A DNA stretch of 60,338 nt from Klebsormidium nitens (lineage: Eukaryota; Streptophyta; Klebsormidiophyceae; Klebsormidiales; Klebsormidiaceae), in NCBI GenBank assembly GCA_000708835.1, contig DF237150.1, forward strand, positions 1 to 60,338, in the 5' to 3' direction. The notes below the pieces were generated by a model. It saw only the letters and a program-made list of their open reading frames with translations, was not told the origin of the DNA and did not search any database. Below, one piece after another: positions 10,860 through 24,900 of this stretch (the first letter of the stretch is position 1; each line of letters begins with the position of its first letter). A program made the translations under genes and the position numbers.

Positions 10860-11601
10860 CGGCAAGCTTCATCACCGCCAGCTATGACTGCGGTGCTCTT
10901 GAGAAGCGTGGAACGAGAAAATGAATGGAGCTTGTTATATCGATCTTAGAGAGATTCCTCCAATGGGATTCTCGCGCTCTCCCGCACATCTTGTCCGCAA
11001 AAGGATTGACGAATGGAAGTCTGATCTTCTTCGGTACACGAGCAAATTAAAGCTCCAGTGTGCAAATACGGCCTAATTCTGGTTGCTTAAGCAGAACGAG
11101 GTGGGGCGCAGGAAAAAGGACATCAACCAAACGGAACATAAGACGGCAGGCTGGGTAAGTAGAGTGTAACTCAACAGTCCGATGTGATGATTCACAATCA
11201 CAATACGGGGATGTCCCCATTTGTCAGACATCGAGACATGGGTTCGTCAGTCTCCGCTCGATGCTGAAATTTTGGAAAACGGTAGCGTCGAAGAAGAAGA
11301 AAGTTCATAGAAGCCCTTCAATGCCGATTGCGCGAGTGAACGGCTCCAGCCCGCAGTCGATATGTCGACAATGTATTGGTCTCGAGCTACTGAGCGAGTC
11401 AAGTCACTGCCGTCCTTAGCTCAACGTACCACAAACAGCTCTACAGTTCACCACCGAGAAGTACCAAAGAAGAAGCGAAGGCACACCCGTTGAACCTGCA
11501 GCCGTTCCTCGCATGACAAGCTATAAGGCGCCCCTGCCCACGTGAGCGTCTCTATTAGAATGGCTTCAAAGCGCCCCGCACAGTTGGAGCGCGGCCCATT
11601 C

Positions 11602-13815
11602 CAAGTACTCACGTGGCCTCGGCAGCCACAGCAGATGTCCTCACAGCTGTCGGCGCAAAACCGTTTCTCTTCTTTTGTCGCTGCCCATGCCGGCGCTCCT
11701 TCCATAGAGGCCGCGCTAGGCCGCCTCTGGGCGTGCGACCGGCGCCGGCGGCCGGAGTGCGCGGTCGGCAACCGTTGCGCGCGGTCCCCTCTAGTTCTTC
11801 AGCATACCCTGTATGGCAGCCCATGTTGTACATTGGCCTCAGTGAGGCCGTGACAAGATTCATCGCCAGCGCTCCAGATTAACGGGTCTCGAAATCGTCA
11901 CATAACATCCATCATGACGCCCTTCCCAACATCGTTGACTGAACCGACGTGTATCGAGGCCCACCGTTCGGTCAACCTTTTTGATATGCACCGGTTGATA
12001 AGTTCTGACTGAATGACAATATCAGCCGCGATTGATTGGGAAGCGAAGATACAGGTTACGCGGCACGGTCAAAGTTACGGATCCGGTTGAAACAAGCAGA
12101 TGACAAAACAAAGCAGATATTATGCTTCGAAATTCTATTTAAAGACAAGGCGGCCCACGCATTGCTGCCAAAGCGCTCGATGAGTGGCGGGAGCGCCGGA
12201 GACCAGCAATTCTGCCCACTGGAAAGGTACTTGTAGCCACAGGAATCGAGGTCCGTTAACGTTCTGGATTGTGCCGAACCGGAGCTTCAGGGGATGCCCC
12301 GAAGAGGCATGATCAAGGGCTGCTAGAGTTTGGACCGCGAAGTGCTAAATAAGGTTCGTGCTCTTTCAACCGTGACTATCTCATGAGCGGAGGGACTTAC
12401 TAGCTGCGATTCTGCGATCGGAACGGCTCGGACTCCGTCTACCATCGACTCATTGCGCTTTGTAAAAAAATTTGTAGCTCAATATCAACATTCTTCACTA
12501 CCTTTGCATGATGGTCCCATATTAAATCCTGTCTTGCATTGTGGTCACGTAAACATAGATTCTGACCCGTCCATTGAACCCTAGAGTAGCAGCGACCGGC
12601 TAAGAGACCTTGCATAAGTTGAATAACGGACAGCATCAGCTGGCGCTGCCAAACTTCGGGGTTCCGCTAGCCTACGGCACCCTGGCAACTCTGACCGCGC
12701 GCGCCGACCAGTTCAAAAGTTGAATTGGACGTTGTGCTGACGTGATATCAAAATTAGACATCGAAATACACAAGAAAATGAAGACCGTTCTCTCTGACAA
12801 CGATCCGCGAGTTCCCCGCTAAGCGTACGCGAGACGTTCTGGGGATAGAGCGGCTTCTGAAATTGCCGCGCAAGGCCTCGGACCATTGCCTTTTCCGCCA
12901 GGCCAGTCGTCGCATATTCATCTTGGCCGCTAATCCAGACTCAATTTCACCCTTTTTCCTACTCGAAGAGGGAAATAATCGAATCAAACCCCGCGCGATG
13001 CTTCCTTTCGAGGCTCGTTCTTTTCACTGGAGACCTGCCACGTCATTCTATCATGTGCAGGCAAAACGTCAGGGGCGTGGCCGATGCCTTTCTTTAACCT
13101 TATTTTTGCTGCCTGATTGACTGATCACAGCCTACGTGACCTTCGGGTCACGATAAGCTTCGTCACCTCCAGCTAGTCGTGGGGTGCTCTCGAGAAGAAT
13201 GACGCGAGACGATGGATGGAGCTTTCGATTTCCAACTCAGATAGATTCCTTCAAATACGGGAGCGCGCGCTCCCCCTCCGGAAAAGGATTAATGGATGGA
13301 AGTCTGATCTTCTCTGGATACACGAGCATAGTTCCAGTGCATGTGCAAAGACGGCCTTTGTGTTGCAGAAGCAGAATGAGGTGGGGCGCAAGGAACAGGA
13401 TGACAACACGAAAGAAACATGAGACGGCCGGCTGGGTGAGTAAAATCCAACTGAATAGTCCGATGTTATGGATTTCAAAAATACAAGATTGGGCATGGGT
13501 TCGTTAGTCTCCTCTCGATGCTGACAGTCTGGGAAATGGTAGCGACGACAAGAAGAAAGCCCAGAGAAGCCCTCCTATACGGATCGCGCGAGTGAACGGC
13601 TCCTGCCCGCAGGTCAACATCTCGAAAATGGCATTGGTCTCGAGCTACTGAGCGATCTAAGTCATAGCCGTCCCTAGCTTACCACACCACAGATTCAAGA
13701 TTTCACCTCGGCGAGGTATCAAAGAAAAGCGAAGGCACACCTGGAATCGCAGCAGTTCCTTGATTCCCCGCATGACGACTTACGTAGCTTCCCTGCCCAC
13801 ATGAGCAAAAAAGCG
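11602..13815 (+). repeat. Long dispersed/tandem repeat, copy B
   Basis: The second, slightly shorter copy lies directly after copy A in the same orientation. It carries the same ordered landmarks and no transposon insertion. It is followed at 13844 by the block GCCATGACACGCTTGATCAT, which recurs with changes near 17822, 19672, 22718 and, outside the array, near 34475 and 34690. No gene is recognised. Confidence 0.8.
13135..13152 (+). other. TTCG-tetraloop hairpin, copy B
   Basis: CGTGACC-TTCG-GGTCACG has a perfect seven-base-pair stem with a TTCG loop. It is the longest version of the hairpin shared by repeat copies. Confidence 0.85.
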
Positions 13816-16790
13816 CCCCGCACAGGATCTTGTGGTCATGCGGCCATGACACGCTTGATCATTGCCGCCACCACTCCTGCACCGCTCAAATCGTGCAAGG
13901 AACCATTAAAAGTCCAATGCAAGCAAGCCAGAATCAACAGCTCCGCCCGCCCGCCTTGGCAGTTTCTCATGCTTGTGAACGAATCAGTATAGAGGAAAGT
14001 ATCCCTTGCTCTGTTATAGTTTTACGACGTGGAAATGGGTAACGTGTTAGGTTGGAAACGGAACGGCGCCTCGCGGAATTGTAGCGGGTCGGACATTCGT
14101 GGTCCAGCAAGGCTGCCCATTTGCAAAATCAATCGGGCGACTTCAACCGGTATTCAGCGCGATGAATGCAATCAAAAGCCCCGATACAGGGTCGAAGAGT
14201 AAAGGAATCCCTTTTCTCCTGGTCTGGCTCTGACAAACTATGTCTCCGTAGGATTGTTGGCCTGGGGAGGCCGAGAAGGGCGTCGCCCTGGCCGAGTATT
14301 GTGTCCTAGTCAATGATCGTTATGCACGTTTTACTTTGTGATGACAGCCCATCAAAGCGGGTGGCTCACGGAACTCGATCAGTGGGCGCCCAACAAGACA
14401 TCGTGCCAAAAATAAAAGCAGCTCACGAAGCTGAGAGTCTCATCAAAGCCTCATGTAGAGCGCGCATAGCTGAATGCATTACCGAACCGCTCGAAGCAGA
14501 GTCAATCAGAGGAGAAACAGAATCCTTGGAAGCATCATCCGATGGGTTACTTAGAAAAGTTGCTAGCTCTTTTCCCGAACCGCTTCTGAAGTTCGCAAGA
14601 TGTACGTGCGTTGATCGGGAAGTAGAAATGGAAGGCGCTGTTTCATAACCAATCATATTCCTCGGTGCGCATCCGACCCTTGACCGCAGATGTGCAGTGG
14701 GGCTGAAAAATGCATCAATTCGCGATTGACGCCAAAGCGCTAATGAGGGATCAGTTGGTTTCTGGCTTTAGTCAATCAACACGGTGTTCCCCCCTGGTCC
14801 TTGACAGGCCAGCTTTTCTGACTTCATGATGGCCGGCGGCGCTCTCACTGCAACATTCTCTACTAGAAGCTGGATCGGACCATATTGCAACGTCTGTCGG
14901 GCCCGACCCAGACATTAGATATTCGACGTTGATCAACCCGCAAGCTGTTCCATTTGTTGGTCAAGGAGCAGTTACCTTAGAGCACTTCCCCTGCTGGTAG
15001 TCTCCTCGACTAGAGGCGACCGAATTCTACAGCAGCGCCGGTCAATTCGGATGAGCAGTCTTGCGCTGGCGTGCCCGTGTTGGTCACGGGCACGTTTGAC
15101 TGGAACGAGCGTCGTCATTGCCAGCGCTATAGAGCGCGCGACTCTCAATCTATTTGCAGGTTATGCTTACTTTGACGCATTAGTTTCGATATATGCCACG
15201 TAGATCCCTTGTCCTATCGCGGCTACTGAATCGCTTTGGCAGAACCTAGAATTGATCATCGACTTATTCTCGAGTGACGTATTAAGCACGTGTGACGCAC
15301 AGTCCAGACGTACGTAAATATATGTGACGTTGGAAAAAAGCTCGATGACAAGTAGTTGTCGCTCCCCTGTTTTTCCCCAGAAAAGAATGGCCCTTGCTTT
15401 GCTGTGAAAGTGTTAGTCATGTTGGGGAGGACTAGCAAGCAGCTCAGAAGAGTAACTCTGACCATCATTGGAATGAGGCTGGTTTTTTTGTGCCGAATTC
15501 ACATCTGCTTTGCCCTAAAAGAAGAGAATTTTTAGGACACCTTACAAGGTCAGACGTTAAGATAGGGCCGTGATCTCCAAGATCAAAACCTTTGAGCGAA
15601 AATGTCAAAAAACAATTTGCGCTCGTTGGACCGGCTCAGAGTTTGACGTTGTCCGGATGCACTCATGAACTGTGACCATGCAGAGCTCCGCATGTGACTC
15701 ACAGTGAGGGACTTCGTCACAGCCTTCACACGGTAAAGCTAAAACTTGAGCCTCCTTCAGTGTTGCAATCCGTGTAACAAATACATGGATCCAAACTGCC
15801 CATCAAACTCTCCAATAGCACCGGCGTGCAAGATAAGACTCCAGATACTTTCGGAAGGAGAAAACGAACTGTGCCGGTTGGCAATCCCCGAACTTCGAGG
15901 TGCGCTGGCGGCTCATCATTGAGAATCTGCTGGAAAGTGACCTGGCCGGAATCAGATCAAATTGGGGACCGAAGATCAGCAGAAGTATGGGCGATGGCCC
16001 GGTATTGTTGAGCCAGCTTATGAATTAGACGTGACGCTTTGATCTGGATTTGAATGGGACTTTGCGCAGCAGATGGAAACGCGAAGTATAACACATCTGA
16101 ACAAGCTCCGTTTGCGAAAACTGACGATTCTGACGACAGTAATACCAATAGGCGAAGCATATAGGGACCGGCTCTGAAACGAGATGCTGAAGCCACCTTC
16201 TCTGAGCTTCCAACTGGAAACCCGTGAGAGCTCGTCATTGCCAAAAATACGCCTGCAACAATGAACCTTTGTTTAACAGCCAGGGCTGGCAGACTATACG
16301 TGACGGCCATCAGTGTTCTCGATGCGGGCTGCATTACGAGTTCAGGTTGTCGCAGAGACGCGATTTCAAAAGAGGCGGGTCGTTCCTTAGCAGAGGCAAT
16401 TATAATAAACTTAGTAGCTCTGTCGCATCTCCAAAGTCTCGAGTGAAATTGCGCGTGGTTGCGGGAACTCACGCCGCCTCAGATGATCATGTTGGCAGTC
16501 GCAGGAGCAATTGCGGCGTGTTGCGTGGCAAGTACTCCACCGACTCGAACAAGCCATCTTTTAGATTGGTGTCATTTACATGAACGGCCCCGAACATCCA
16601 ACAAAGGCTTGTTTTGCTCCAGACATGTTTTTCTAGTTCCGTAAACTTACAAAACAAGCTTCAATCTTCTGGTTTTGTGGGAGAGCAAAAGCCTGCGCCC
16701 AGATCTCCGAAATTTGTCACGGGGTTAAAAGGACGTTAAGATCAAAAGTACTGTCGCTTCAGCAATACTTATGAACACGCTTTAATATCG
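13816..16790. other. Repeat-derived sequence, no gene seen
   Basis: Scattered resemblances to the long repeat appear (for example GTCATTGCCAGCGCTATAGAG near 15116 against the CGCCAGCGCT landmark of copies A and B). A 111-codon plus frame at 14313-14648 shares its start with repeat DNA at 6774. No domain or splice-consistent exon is visible. Confidence 0.4.
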
Positions 16791-18980
16791 AACTCTGAAC
16801 GCGCCGGCGCGCATACGAGCTCAAAAAACGAGTTGAAAGTTATGCGGACATGAATTCTCAACAAGGGACAACCTGGAGGCACAAAATAAAGCCACTCCGC
16901 TTTGTCCACTTGTATGCGCACGATCCCCGTCGACTCAATATGACACGAACATAGTTCTTGCGTTGGCGGCTTCTGAAATGCCTTTCAACATCGAGCATGG
17001 CCTTTTTCTTGGCAGGCCAGTTTTCAAGTGCCTCGTAGTTGCCACCATATCTTCCATCGCTTACCTCACTTTACCCCGTGGTGAATTATAAAAATCCGAA
17101 GGCGCTAGAGCCCAATGATGAATATTTCTCCTGGTCTAAGTGTTAAAAACAGTCTGTTACCCCGACCGCTGCTTTCGAGAACACCATGTAAGCGGCGCTT
17201 TGGATATGCTTCTTCCACCAAGTGCTCTGCTGGCTCTGGTTGACCCAGCCACTATAACGTGACCTCCGGCCGGGCCACGACAAGCTTTGTAACCTGCAGC
17301 AAACCTAACCAGATGTCTTAGACAGACTTTGACCGGCAGAAAAGCTCGGTCTGTTTTATACACGAACATGATAGTCAGAAGATATACATGAGTCTGGGCA
17401 GTGGCTGCTTCCGGTGATCATGCAGGAGAAAATTCCTAAAAAGTTCAGATGTTTTGGGCATCAAACCAATTGTATTTACTCGGATCTCGAGAAGCTAGCC
17501 ACCCAAGCATCAACAAAGAGCCCAAAGCCACAGAGTGAACGGCTCCGGCGCCCGCAACCAGAATTCACCCGGCAAGCGATGGTCTCCGAGACCAGCTCGT
17601 CGGATCTTTCCTTGCCTTGCCCAGCCGATCAACGTCGCGCTACAAAAAGTTTCAGTTTCTACCACCGAGCATCGCGAATGAATATGGCGAAAGCAGATCT
17701 ACTTGTGCAGCACGTGCCCCGACGCCCTGAAACTTTAACGTTTCCAAAACAACTCCGCCCACATGAGCAACCATTATTGGCTTGGCTTCAAAATCCTTCT
17801 CAAAAAAGTGCTTGGCCGTCCGGCCATGACACGCTCGATCATTGCCGCCGCTACTCCGTCAATACTGCTGATCCTCATAAGAAAGACACGCGCCACTTCG
17901 ATAATCAAACGCCCTCTTCCCATGCTTGTGAACAATTCTGACCACCCGTTGCATGAACTGCAAGCTCTAAATCGGTGACGGAGTGCTGCCAGATACTCTT
18001 CAATGATTTGAATGGCGGAACCTCGTGGAAAGCGAAGTGGGTCGAGAGACAAACCCCAGCAGTAAAAGCCGGCGCCCACTGGTTCCAACCATGTTGAAAC
18101 GAAGCTCAGCCCGGTCGCATTCAAGGTCACAGCTTCCGCAAGTTCCTAAGAGGTCGTCAGTTTTACAGCTGTTGCTTTGAATACGGCCAGGTTTTGACAT
18201 CCAACTCTGACTGCGCGCCTTTACCAGCTTCTACGAAATTTGAAGCCAAGTTGGACGTTAGGCTGACATGACGTGTCAACGAATATGGTTGAACGTTTAG
18301 GTTATAAAACGACGCCCCGCTCTCTCTGCCGAAAAGGTCAATGTTTGCAAGAACATTGTGAACATTGCGTCGCGAACGGAGTTGGTTCAGTGGTCGCAAG
18401 TACTAGCTTATATGTAGAAACGGTGCGGCTTCTGGAGTTGCCCCTGTGGTGTTGAAGCCTGGCCTCTTTTGGCAGGCCAGTTTCACTATTTCGTCTTCGC
18501 CGCTAGTCATTTAAACTCCCGATGTCCTTCCGTTGATAGCAAAAACAGAATAAAAGTCAGTACCATTGATGATGCCTGTTGAAATCGAGCCTTTCCTCTC
18601 AAACAGAACCGTATTCGGCCACTAGCAAGATCGTGTACAGTTCAATGGCACCCGACATGCGGCGTTGCTGGTACGTTCTTTTTTATGGATGTTTTTGCTG
18701 GCTCAACATTTGCCCATCAAATACAAGTGACCTTCGGGTCACGACAAACCTCATCATTGCCTGCTAGTCATTCGGTGCTCAGCAAACTTGAAGAAGGCGC
18801 TTTTTTCCTACTCAGTACAAATGCAAACAGTCCTCCCCAAGCCAGACCGCGCTCTGCCTTGCTATGTTGTGGAACGGATCGTCGATGAATGGAGCAATCT
18901 AGTTCGATTTCCCTTCCCTCACGTGCACAGCTGTAGTACGACTAGTAAGGCCGAGGTGCAAAAATGGGACGAGTGAGATT
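16790..18980 (+). repeat. Long repeat family, partial copies C and D
   Basis: Two incomplete copies. Copy C has CGCATACGAGCTC (16811), GGCGGCTTCTGAAATGCC (16967), TTGGCAGGCCAGT (17010), a degenerate hairpin GTGACCTCCGGCCGGGCCAC (17261) and GAGTGAACGGCTCC (17535). Copy D has GCGGCTTCTGGAGTTGCC (18425), TTGGCAGGCCAGT (18470) and a perfect TTCG hairpin (18727). The order of landmarks matches copies A and B, with deletions. Confidence 0.6.
18727..18742 (+). other. TTCG-tetraloop hairpin, copy D
   Basis: GTGACC-TTCG-GGTCAC has a perfect six-base-pair stem. The flanking sequence ACAAACCTCATCATTGCC corresponds to the flank of the hairpins in copies A and B. Confidence 0.85.
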
Positions 18981-21900
18981 CTAAGACCTTCGCCGGGCTT
19001 CAGGAGCTAACCCAATGAATCGCCGGCAGGCTGGCATGGAGACCATCAAACAGAGCAGCTCTTTCTTTCATTGGAAAGTGTTGTGCAGCTGCAGCCTGCA
19101 TGAATCATAGTGCTGCTTCCATTCTGCACATTTCGGCGGATCCATTTGCTGGATTGGGTTGGGCGCTTGGACATCCCGAAGCAAGCTCGCGTCCTCGATG
19201 AAAGCAACTTGAAGAAGCCAGAACCGAAGCTAGACTGAATGGGTCATCGCTGATTGTATGCACGACCACTCGAGGTTCTAGGAAGCAAAATTGTCTGGAG
19301 GTACCCCATTTGTTGGTAAGATACGCCCTGTTTGTAATCAACCTGTGTTTGTTGATGAGAAGAAGCTAAGAATCATGGCCGCCAGGCTCGTCAACTCCAA
19401 GGTTACTACTGTAAGCTGTGATTGTCTTGAATAGCATGTCACTCGGGTTCAACATATACCCCAATTATTTAGCGGTCAATCATCAGCTTAAGTCAATCCA
19501 TCGCCGGCCCCTGCCCATGTCGTACTACAGAATTGTCCACCATCAAGCGCACGTTCCTGAATGCCCTGGATAAATTGCGAGGTCCTTTCAAAAGACATCC
19601 CGCCTAATCGAGCAAAAATTATGTATTAGTATTTTGGCCTCAAGCAAACCGAAAGAGAGTCTGGCCACTTTGCGGCCAAGACATGCTTCATCACTGCCAC
19701 TGCGACCGTCCTACGTTGAGCTGACAAAGCAAAGCTAGAGCGGCGACATTGGAGATCAACGCAAGCAAGTTAGTCAACTCGCATGGTTTGGGGCTTCGTG
19801 CCGATAAAGGTCGACTGAAGCGTTGAAACACTACCCACTGCTCTGCGGACCTTAGTAGAAAGGCAAAAGTACTTTAGGCTGGCACCTCGTGGAAAGCGGA
19901 GAGTTTGAGCGACCCGCCTTTCACAGGGGCCGTCTTTGATCCAGGCAATATTCGACCAGACTTCACCTATAGATGCAGATCTTTGATCAGGACCGCAGAT
20001 TATTGTATCGCTCTTATCAGTGAGGGTAAAAACTGATCTTTTATTCTGCATCAAGAAACTTCAGCAACGAATGGACGGCTCTTAAAAGTGTTTCTGAAAT
20101 GGTCAAAGCTGCTTTGACCATGTGGGCTACCCCAAAGTGGGTTCTAGCGCAACGTATTATCATGTCCTCTTGATCAATTTTGAAAGACGAAAGTAGATCA
20201 CGCTCGCACATCTGTTGCACGGGAGCGGGTATGTCAGCAAGCGAAAAGCAAGACCGAGCGCGCGCGGGCGCGTGGCGCGGCCATGCCAGAATGACTGGCC
20301 AGCGGCAAAAGCAGCAACCCTTTGTTAATCGATCCTCGCTGCGTTTTGCAGCCAAGCATTGGGAGATTAACTTCGATAATGTACACCTCATCAAAGAGTG
20401 CAACGTTCCAGTTTCAGAGTACTGTGTCAGATGTATGGTCGTGGCGAGGCGGCAGAAACTGGGCCGCATCTCGTCGAGTTGTAACCATGACTAGCAACGG
20501 GTACACACTGCAGGCGTACTTGTATTCATCCCGAGTCCTGAAGATTCCGTCCATTAACGGCGACTTTTAGCGCGGCTCCGTCAAAGACTGGAGGTGTTTG
20601 GGAGTTCAACGGAACTCCCAGGAAAGCGATTCTTCGTTGCCTCTGCTAGATGTTACGCGAGTTTTGATGTGCGGCTCTGCCGAATACGTTCCTTGGAGAC
20701 TAGATTGGAGCTCCCAGAAAAGCACGTCGTCATTAGTGCCTTTGCGAAGCCCCCAATGATGGGTCTTCGAGTCGCGCAATCTCAAGCAGATGCTGTAACA
20801 ACAGCACGGATCCTGCATGCCGACGACAGCCGGATAAGAGTAGAAGATTCGCATGCGCATGCATGCATGCACCAGAAAGAGGAAGCAATATTACCTAGCC
20901 GGAATAATGAAACCAGTAGACACACAAGAGCTGGATCCAGATCGTTCAATGCTGAGCAAAGCGGGAGGTTCCAAACGGCTCCCTTTCTTTGTGGCTCGCT
21001 TTCAACCAGCTGCAAGACCTAGATGCACGACTTTCAAAACGAATACTGGCAGATCAGAAGGATGCCGGGCCGGGACGAGAAGGGGCCGGGACGAGAAGTT
21101 GTCCGGCGCTCAAATCTGTGTACGTCTGCTAGCATCCATGGATCAGCTCGTGTCAACGAAAGCGTCATGACCAGAAAGTACAGTACTTGACTCCATTTCT
21201 GGAGTTAAAATCATGCCTTGAAGCCCAGTTCATATACAGATTGGTCATGCAGGATAGAAGCCGCTGGGAAAGCTGATCTCTCGTCTTTTACACATATTCC
21301 AACTCTTACCAGCGCGCGTTTCAGATGCTCATGACAGCATGATTCGGATGTTGGGCTGACACGCCGCAATACTAGTGTTGATGAAAAAAGCTAGGGACGC
21401 TCTGATTACATTCGGAAGAGCCACAGGAGACGGATTCAATGTGCAAGTCGTGTACTCTTGGACTGCTTCTGAAGTCTTAGTCCAGCGTCCGCTGTGACCT
21501 TGTTGAAAGGCCAGGGTTACTATTGTCGTCCTAGCAGATCTCCTATCACATAACATCCTCGATCAAAGCACTTGAAAACCAGATAATGGACGCAGAGGAA
21601 CGTTAAGATGCTGTTGAAGAAATCCGTTTTTTGCATCGACTCCGAGGATCATTCACCTTTGAAAGAGAACGGGCACCACGACCGTGCCTGTATTCAAGCA
21701 CCCCGGAGCACCCGGCGCAGCCGATGCATATTTGATTCCGGCCCCAATCCTCTGCTGGCTCTGCTTGGCCTTCAAATCCCCCAATGGTTGAACTTCAGAG
21801 CCACAGACGGCTTCGTCATAGCCAGCTGCATTCCCCCTGCTCTCGAAGATTGGACGAAGCAACAGTAAACGGTAATATCGTCGTCGGGCAGATTCTACTA

Positions 21901-24900
21901 AACACATCATGTTCTGCCCGGTTCCGGATGAGCGCGAAGTCTTGACAAAACATTTGCATCCAAAGCTTGTCACGGGCAAGGGTCCATTAGAGGACTCCGG
22001 GTAACATGGTTCTTGACGACTGCCAGATGCATGAAGCTGTGGGCATTACTTACACAAAAGAAGGGGCCAAGCAGAAACTTCCATCATAACAAATCTGCAA
22101 GTGATCCGTTCCTTTTCGAATGCGAAAGGAGGGTGCAGCAGCCCACGAAACGATTACGCTGCTTTCAGCATGCACACTTCAATCCTAGTCACGGTGCATT
22201 GTCAGCGTTCCTCCAAAGCACCTTCATTTCTGCACGCGTTTCCTTTGCGTTAAGCAGAAGAATGCAACCGAAGCTCTCGTAAGTTCCTCCTTCGAATTCA
22301 GAATGATTCTTAGGAGGAAACCGGAAGGATCGTGTCCACTTCCGGAGGCAACTTCACCTTTGTATAAAGGCTTAGGAAGTATGCCTTGAAGTTGAGGTCA
22401 GTCGATTTGAGAAGGTTCGGGATGTAGAAGAGCCCTCAAAAGATGCCCGGCTTCTGTAGACCGAGGATAAGGAAAGTGGGTCCCAAAGGCCCAGTTCGAG
22501 GAACGTCATTGCCAGCCTTGCCTTGATATGTACGTGCACTGTAAGAGCAACTCCCTAGCAGCCCCACCCAAAGAAGAAGCGAGAGCCGTTATGCAAAACC
22601 TCCACCTCTGAGACACTGTGACGATTCTAACGGGTGTTTGAAGTTATGCAGCCACGTTATGATCCATATATTGCACTGGCTTCAGAGAGCTACCGGTGAG
22701 ATGCTTGGCTATGCCGCCATGACACGTAGGTATCATTGCCGCCATTGTTTCCAGATCGCTGAGCTTCAAAGCAAATAGCATACCTAGCAGGGAAAGAATT
22801 CAAGCAAGCCCAACGAGGGCTCGACGGCCTTGCGAAGGCTGACGGCGGTCGACAACGCCTTCTGTGGAAAAATTGAACCACTCCTTTCTCGCAGCCTCTA
22901 GTATGTAAACAAAGTACCGTTTGCCAGAAAGATGGGGAGCTTTAGGGATGTCGAGCGAGCGGAGGCTTCAACCCGAGACCAGAATGTACCAAATCGAGGC
23001 CACAGAATGATTAGAATAAGCAGGTCGTAATGTATTGTGCAGACGACTAATCCGCGACTGTTCCTTGACCCTCAAACGAAGAAGAAAACGACAAACTGTT
23101 CAACCCAGCCCAAGGCACTCAGCTGCAGATCGCTGCCATTGACCAGTCAGAATGAACGCGAAGTAGCAATAGAATTGATTGACGAAGATGAGCACCTGTC
23201 ATGCTCACTTTGAGCTCGAGAACTAGGAAATGGCTTTCTATTCCAGAGCCAGAAGTTGGAAGGATTGGCAAGGCGCGGGGAAGCCTACTAGTCGAAGGCT
23301 ACCGCTGCCAAAGGTCTTCAAGAGCTTTGGATCGCTACAATCAAACATCAAAAGAAGGTACCTACAGCTCTGAAAAGCTTGCTAAATACTATGCAAAAGT
23401 AAAATCAACCGGTGCCAACTGATCAGGGCCGCAGAACCATCGCGGGACTCGGATAAGATCTGAAACGTACAAGCACAACGTTAATAAACCCCTGCCAGCC
23501 CTTACCCGTTGTGATGTTTGCATGTTTCAAGAAACCGGCCTTCAAGTCGGGCGAAATCTTGTGCTAACTCATAATCGAACGAGCAATTGAACAATCGAAG
23601 GAATTGCATGCCCTCAAGCAGAGTATCGTGATGGCACTGGATCGAAGCGGGATGAAACGTCAGGGCCCCGCAGGAATCCAACCTCGCTGGGTAGCCTGGT
23701 TCGCCCTGATCAGGTCTTATGTATGACAAGCCCGACAAGACATCCTTCCTCATTATATTGCACGATACCACGTGTATAAAGGGCTCTGCTTGCTCCACCC
23801 TAGGAAAACCCTCTTTGGCAAGGCGCCAGAGTCTGCGGTGTCATTGCCTCATGATCAGCTCTTGCAAAGATATACTTCTGAGCGACCAGAGGCGGCAGAT
23901 TATAAAGCGGGCCTGCGAAACTGACGGCTTACTCGGTCTTAACTTCGATGATGGACTAAGATGTATACGTGGCTCAACCGCGACCGCATGTTCCTTAAGC
24001 TCGTCCGCAGACTGAAGGCGATGGAAGTCTAATTTGTTTGCGCAACCAGTAAGGCAGATGTTTCAATTCGAGCGCCGCTTTGCTTATACAGATCGTTGAA
24101 AGACCTGGGCCTGTCTTTTCCAACGAGAGCTGCCGTGCAACGCACTTTAAAGCAAGCGTTGGCGCTTTTTGTGTGCTTCAACCTTTGGTCAAATTCTGAC
24201 GCGATTGAATCGGCAAATGCACGTATCACATTGACTTTCAAGATGAACAAGAACCACTAAATATAGCTTACAAATTCTTCACCAGTTTCTCAGACCAGAA
24301 TAGAAACGTTGACATTCATATCATCGATAGTTGGTTCGAGTTTCGTCAAAACGCGATTGAAAGCAAGTGAAAATATTATTCGATTACTGGAAACGGCAAC
24401 ACAATGGAGGACTCTCAACAGGCTTCGCCGCGATCATTATCCACGGAAAACACGACATGGAACGCATGATTAAGTTTCTCGCACCATGTCCGATCAATTG
24501 AGGCTATGACCGAGCCTCAGCTCCTCAAGAACACGCATCGCACACTGACAAGCTGACCAGAGAACAATCTCATAACTTTATCATCCACGGGCGATCTGAC
24601 CACGACGAAGTCGTAGGCCTTGGCCTCGGATTGAAAAAGACCGCGTGGGATGGCGTCGTCGTTACGCACCACTGCTGGCAATGATCGAAACCAGAGACAC
24701 ACGACCAAAGTCCAGAGAAGGCGGACTTCAAACGATGGTCGAGGCAGCAGCTCACAGAAACACGTAAATGAAAGTAGCCCTCCGCGCTCATCACGAGAGT
24801 CGATTGGATGAAGTTGAGCTAGGGTTAATGCAAGATATGGAAGATTGTCCGATCGTGAGCACTGCTCAACTCGACAGTCAGAAAACCAAGGCGGTAGCAC

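Larger units (their letters stand above)
8925..11568 (+). repeat. Long dispersed/tandem repeat, copy A
   Basis: This copy is co-linear with copy B (11602-13815) over many landmarks: GCAGATGTCCTCACAG (8957 and 11632), CATCATGACGCCCTTCCCAAC, AACGGCTCGGA, GGCTTCTGAA followed by GGCCAGTC, a TTCG hairpin, TGGAAGTCTGATCTTCT, GTGAACGGCTCC and finally AAGCGCCCCGCACA (11567 and 13810). Copy A is about 0.4 kb longer, partly because of the 181-bp miniature transposon. By eye the copies are heavily diverged, with indels. No open frame is conserved between them, so the unit looks non-coding. Confidence 0.8.
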
